From NCBI GenBank assembly GCA_019118445.1, contig DWYY01000132.1:1-60781 (forward strand): a stretch of DNA of 60,781 bases. Reading direction: 5' to 3'. The notes under the pieces were generated by a model. It was not told the origin of the DNA. It saw nothing but the letters and a program-made list of their open reading frames with translations, and ran no database searches. Made by a program: the position numbers and the translations under genes. The stretch's first letter is position 1; every line of letters begins with the position of its first letter. The DNA is from Candidatus Eisenbergiella merdipullorum (GTDB lineage Bacteria; Bacillota; Clostridia; Lachnospirales; Lachnospiraceae). Shown here piece by piece: positions 60,049 to 60,781 of the stretch.

Positions 60049-60781
60049 TCACAGGGTTTCTTCTATGTACTGTTCAAACTGTTCTTCGCTCATCAGTATC
60101 TTTCTCGGCTTCGTTCCTTCCTCCTCACCGACCACTCCTGCGTCGGCGAGCTGATCCATGATGCGCGCCGCCCGGTTGAAACCGATCTTGAACATTCTCT
60201 GCAGCATGCCGATGGATGCCTTGTCCTTGTCTATGATAAAACGCCCGGCCTGTTCAAAGTAAGGGTCCCGCTCCGTCCCTCCGCCTCCGGCCGAAGCGGA
60301 AGCAGAACTCTCCATGCTTTTCACCTTTTCCAGTATCCGTTCGTCATACACATTTCCGATCGCCTGATTTTTCAGGAAATCCACCACATCTGAGACCTCA
60401 GCGTCCGAAACGAAAGCGCCCTGGACACGCATTGGTTTGGAATAGCTCTGCGGATAAAAAAGCATGTCCCCATTGCCGAGCAGCTTTTCCGCCCCGTTCA
60501 TGTCCAGAATGGTACGGGAATCCACGCCGCTGGAGACCTTTAATGCCACGCGGCTGGGCATGTTGGCCTTGATCAGTCCTGTCACGACGTCTACCGAAGG
60601 CCGCTGGGTGGCGATGATCAGATGGATGCCCGCCGCCCTGGCGAGCTGCGCGAGACGGCAGATGGATTCCTCCACCTCTCCGGGGGAAACCATCATCAGG
60701 TCCGCCAGCTCATCCACGATGATGACGAGCTGTGGAAGGCGTTCCGGCGCGTCCGGATCTCCCTTCTTCCGCTGTTCCTCC
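60049..60781 (-). CDS. ftsK: DNA translocase FtsK/SpoIIIE, C-terminal part
   Basis: The frame is open to the window edge, so the N-terminal membrane part and Walker A are missing. About 243 residues remain. The Walker B region [16 protein letters not shown], the sensor phrase [16 protein letters not shown] and the C-terminal winged-helix gamma domain ([31 protein letters not shown]) are clear. The protein pumps DNA through the division or sporulation septum. Whether it is FtsK or SpoIIIE is not decidable from this piece. It runs toward fhs with a 44-base gap. Confidence 0.95.
   Translation of the reverse strand, partial: EEQRKKGDPDAPERLPQLVIIVDELADLMMVSPGEVEESICRLAQLARAAGIHLIIATQRPSVDVVTGLIKANMPSRVALKVSSGVDSRTILDMNGAEKLLGNGDMLFYPQSYSKPMRVQGAFVSDAEVSDVVDFLKNQAIGNVYDERILEKVKSMESSASASAGGGGTERDPYFEQAGRFIIDKDKASIGMLQRMFKIGFNRAARIMDQLADAGVVGEEEGTKPRKILMSEEQFEQYIEETL

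Overview
The window is a chromosomal core region of a spore-lineage, low-to-moderate GC member of the Clostridia, most likely Lachnospiraceae (Clostridium cluster XIVa). The evidence is the gene content and order: yhbY-nadD-yqeK-rsfS, a combined mreBCD-PBP2-minCDE-rodA block, miaB-mutS-mutL-miaA, the sporulation genes yqfC-yqfD next to phoH-ybeY, an NfnAB electron-bifurcating pair, and fhs-folD of the one-carbon pathway of anaerobes. I cannot name a species. The region is densely packed: no stretch over 300 bases lacks a gene. I see no tRNA, rRNA, CRISPR array, insertion sequence or prophage.

Layout. 1-2239 (+): ribosome and NAD genes (yhbY, nadD, yqeK, rsfS) and a small unknown gene, ended by a perfect 21-bp hairpin. 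2362-3628: lexA (-) and a LysM-type division inhibitor like YneA (+) diverge from a region with four LexA-box-like palindromes. 3888-7227 (+): a two-component system. 7230-9034 (-): a lone tyrosine recombinase behind a TtcA-type tRNA thiolase. 9273-9713 (+): dtd. 9819-10819 (-): a cysteine-less alkyltransferase-like protein and a cytidylate-kinase-like protein. 10959-13597 (-): aroB-lspA-rluD. 13668-16347 (-): an HlyD-like membrane protein, the PLP protein YlmE and the division protein SepF. 16404-16826 (-): a small P-loop protein.

16913-27726 (-) looks like one long morphogenesis unit read DUF4321, radC, mreB, mreC, mreD, PBP2, minC, minD, minE, rodA, mgsA, dacA. It joins sidewall elongation, septum placement and peptidoglycan trimming. 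27828-35004 (-): mutS, mutL, miaA and a methionine-gamma-lyase-like gene, with a strongly structured 150-bp repeat-like segment between mutS and mutL. 35261-36100 (+): two small membrane proteins. 36238-45649 (-): an FAD protein, proB, DUF896, 5-formyl-THF cyclo-ligase, proA, pepT, miaB and a heparinase II/III-like enzyme, apparently from one promoter at 45700-45728. 45735-53108 (-): an HI0933-type flavoprotein, a BofC-like protein, a MurJ/SpoVB-type flippase, ybeY, phoH, yqfD, yqfC, rlmH. 53196-60781 (-): a Dabb protein, nfnB, nfnA, a zinc-ribbon/TPR protein, folD, fhs and the C-terminal part of ftsK.

Most genes are housekeeping. The parts that stand out are the divergent MreB with altered nucleotide-binding residues, the PBP2 with a roughly 240-residue insertion, the HlyD-like protein in the sepF unit, the structured element between mutS and mutL, the SOS region with an arginine pentapeptide repeat in the YneA-like protein, and the break of the miaB-mutS block by accessory genes. 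I did not find a clear new defence or biosynthetic system. Start sites below were chosen from ribosome binding sites and overlaps and often differ from the longest open frame.
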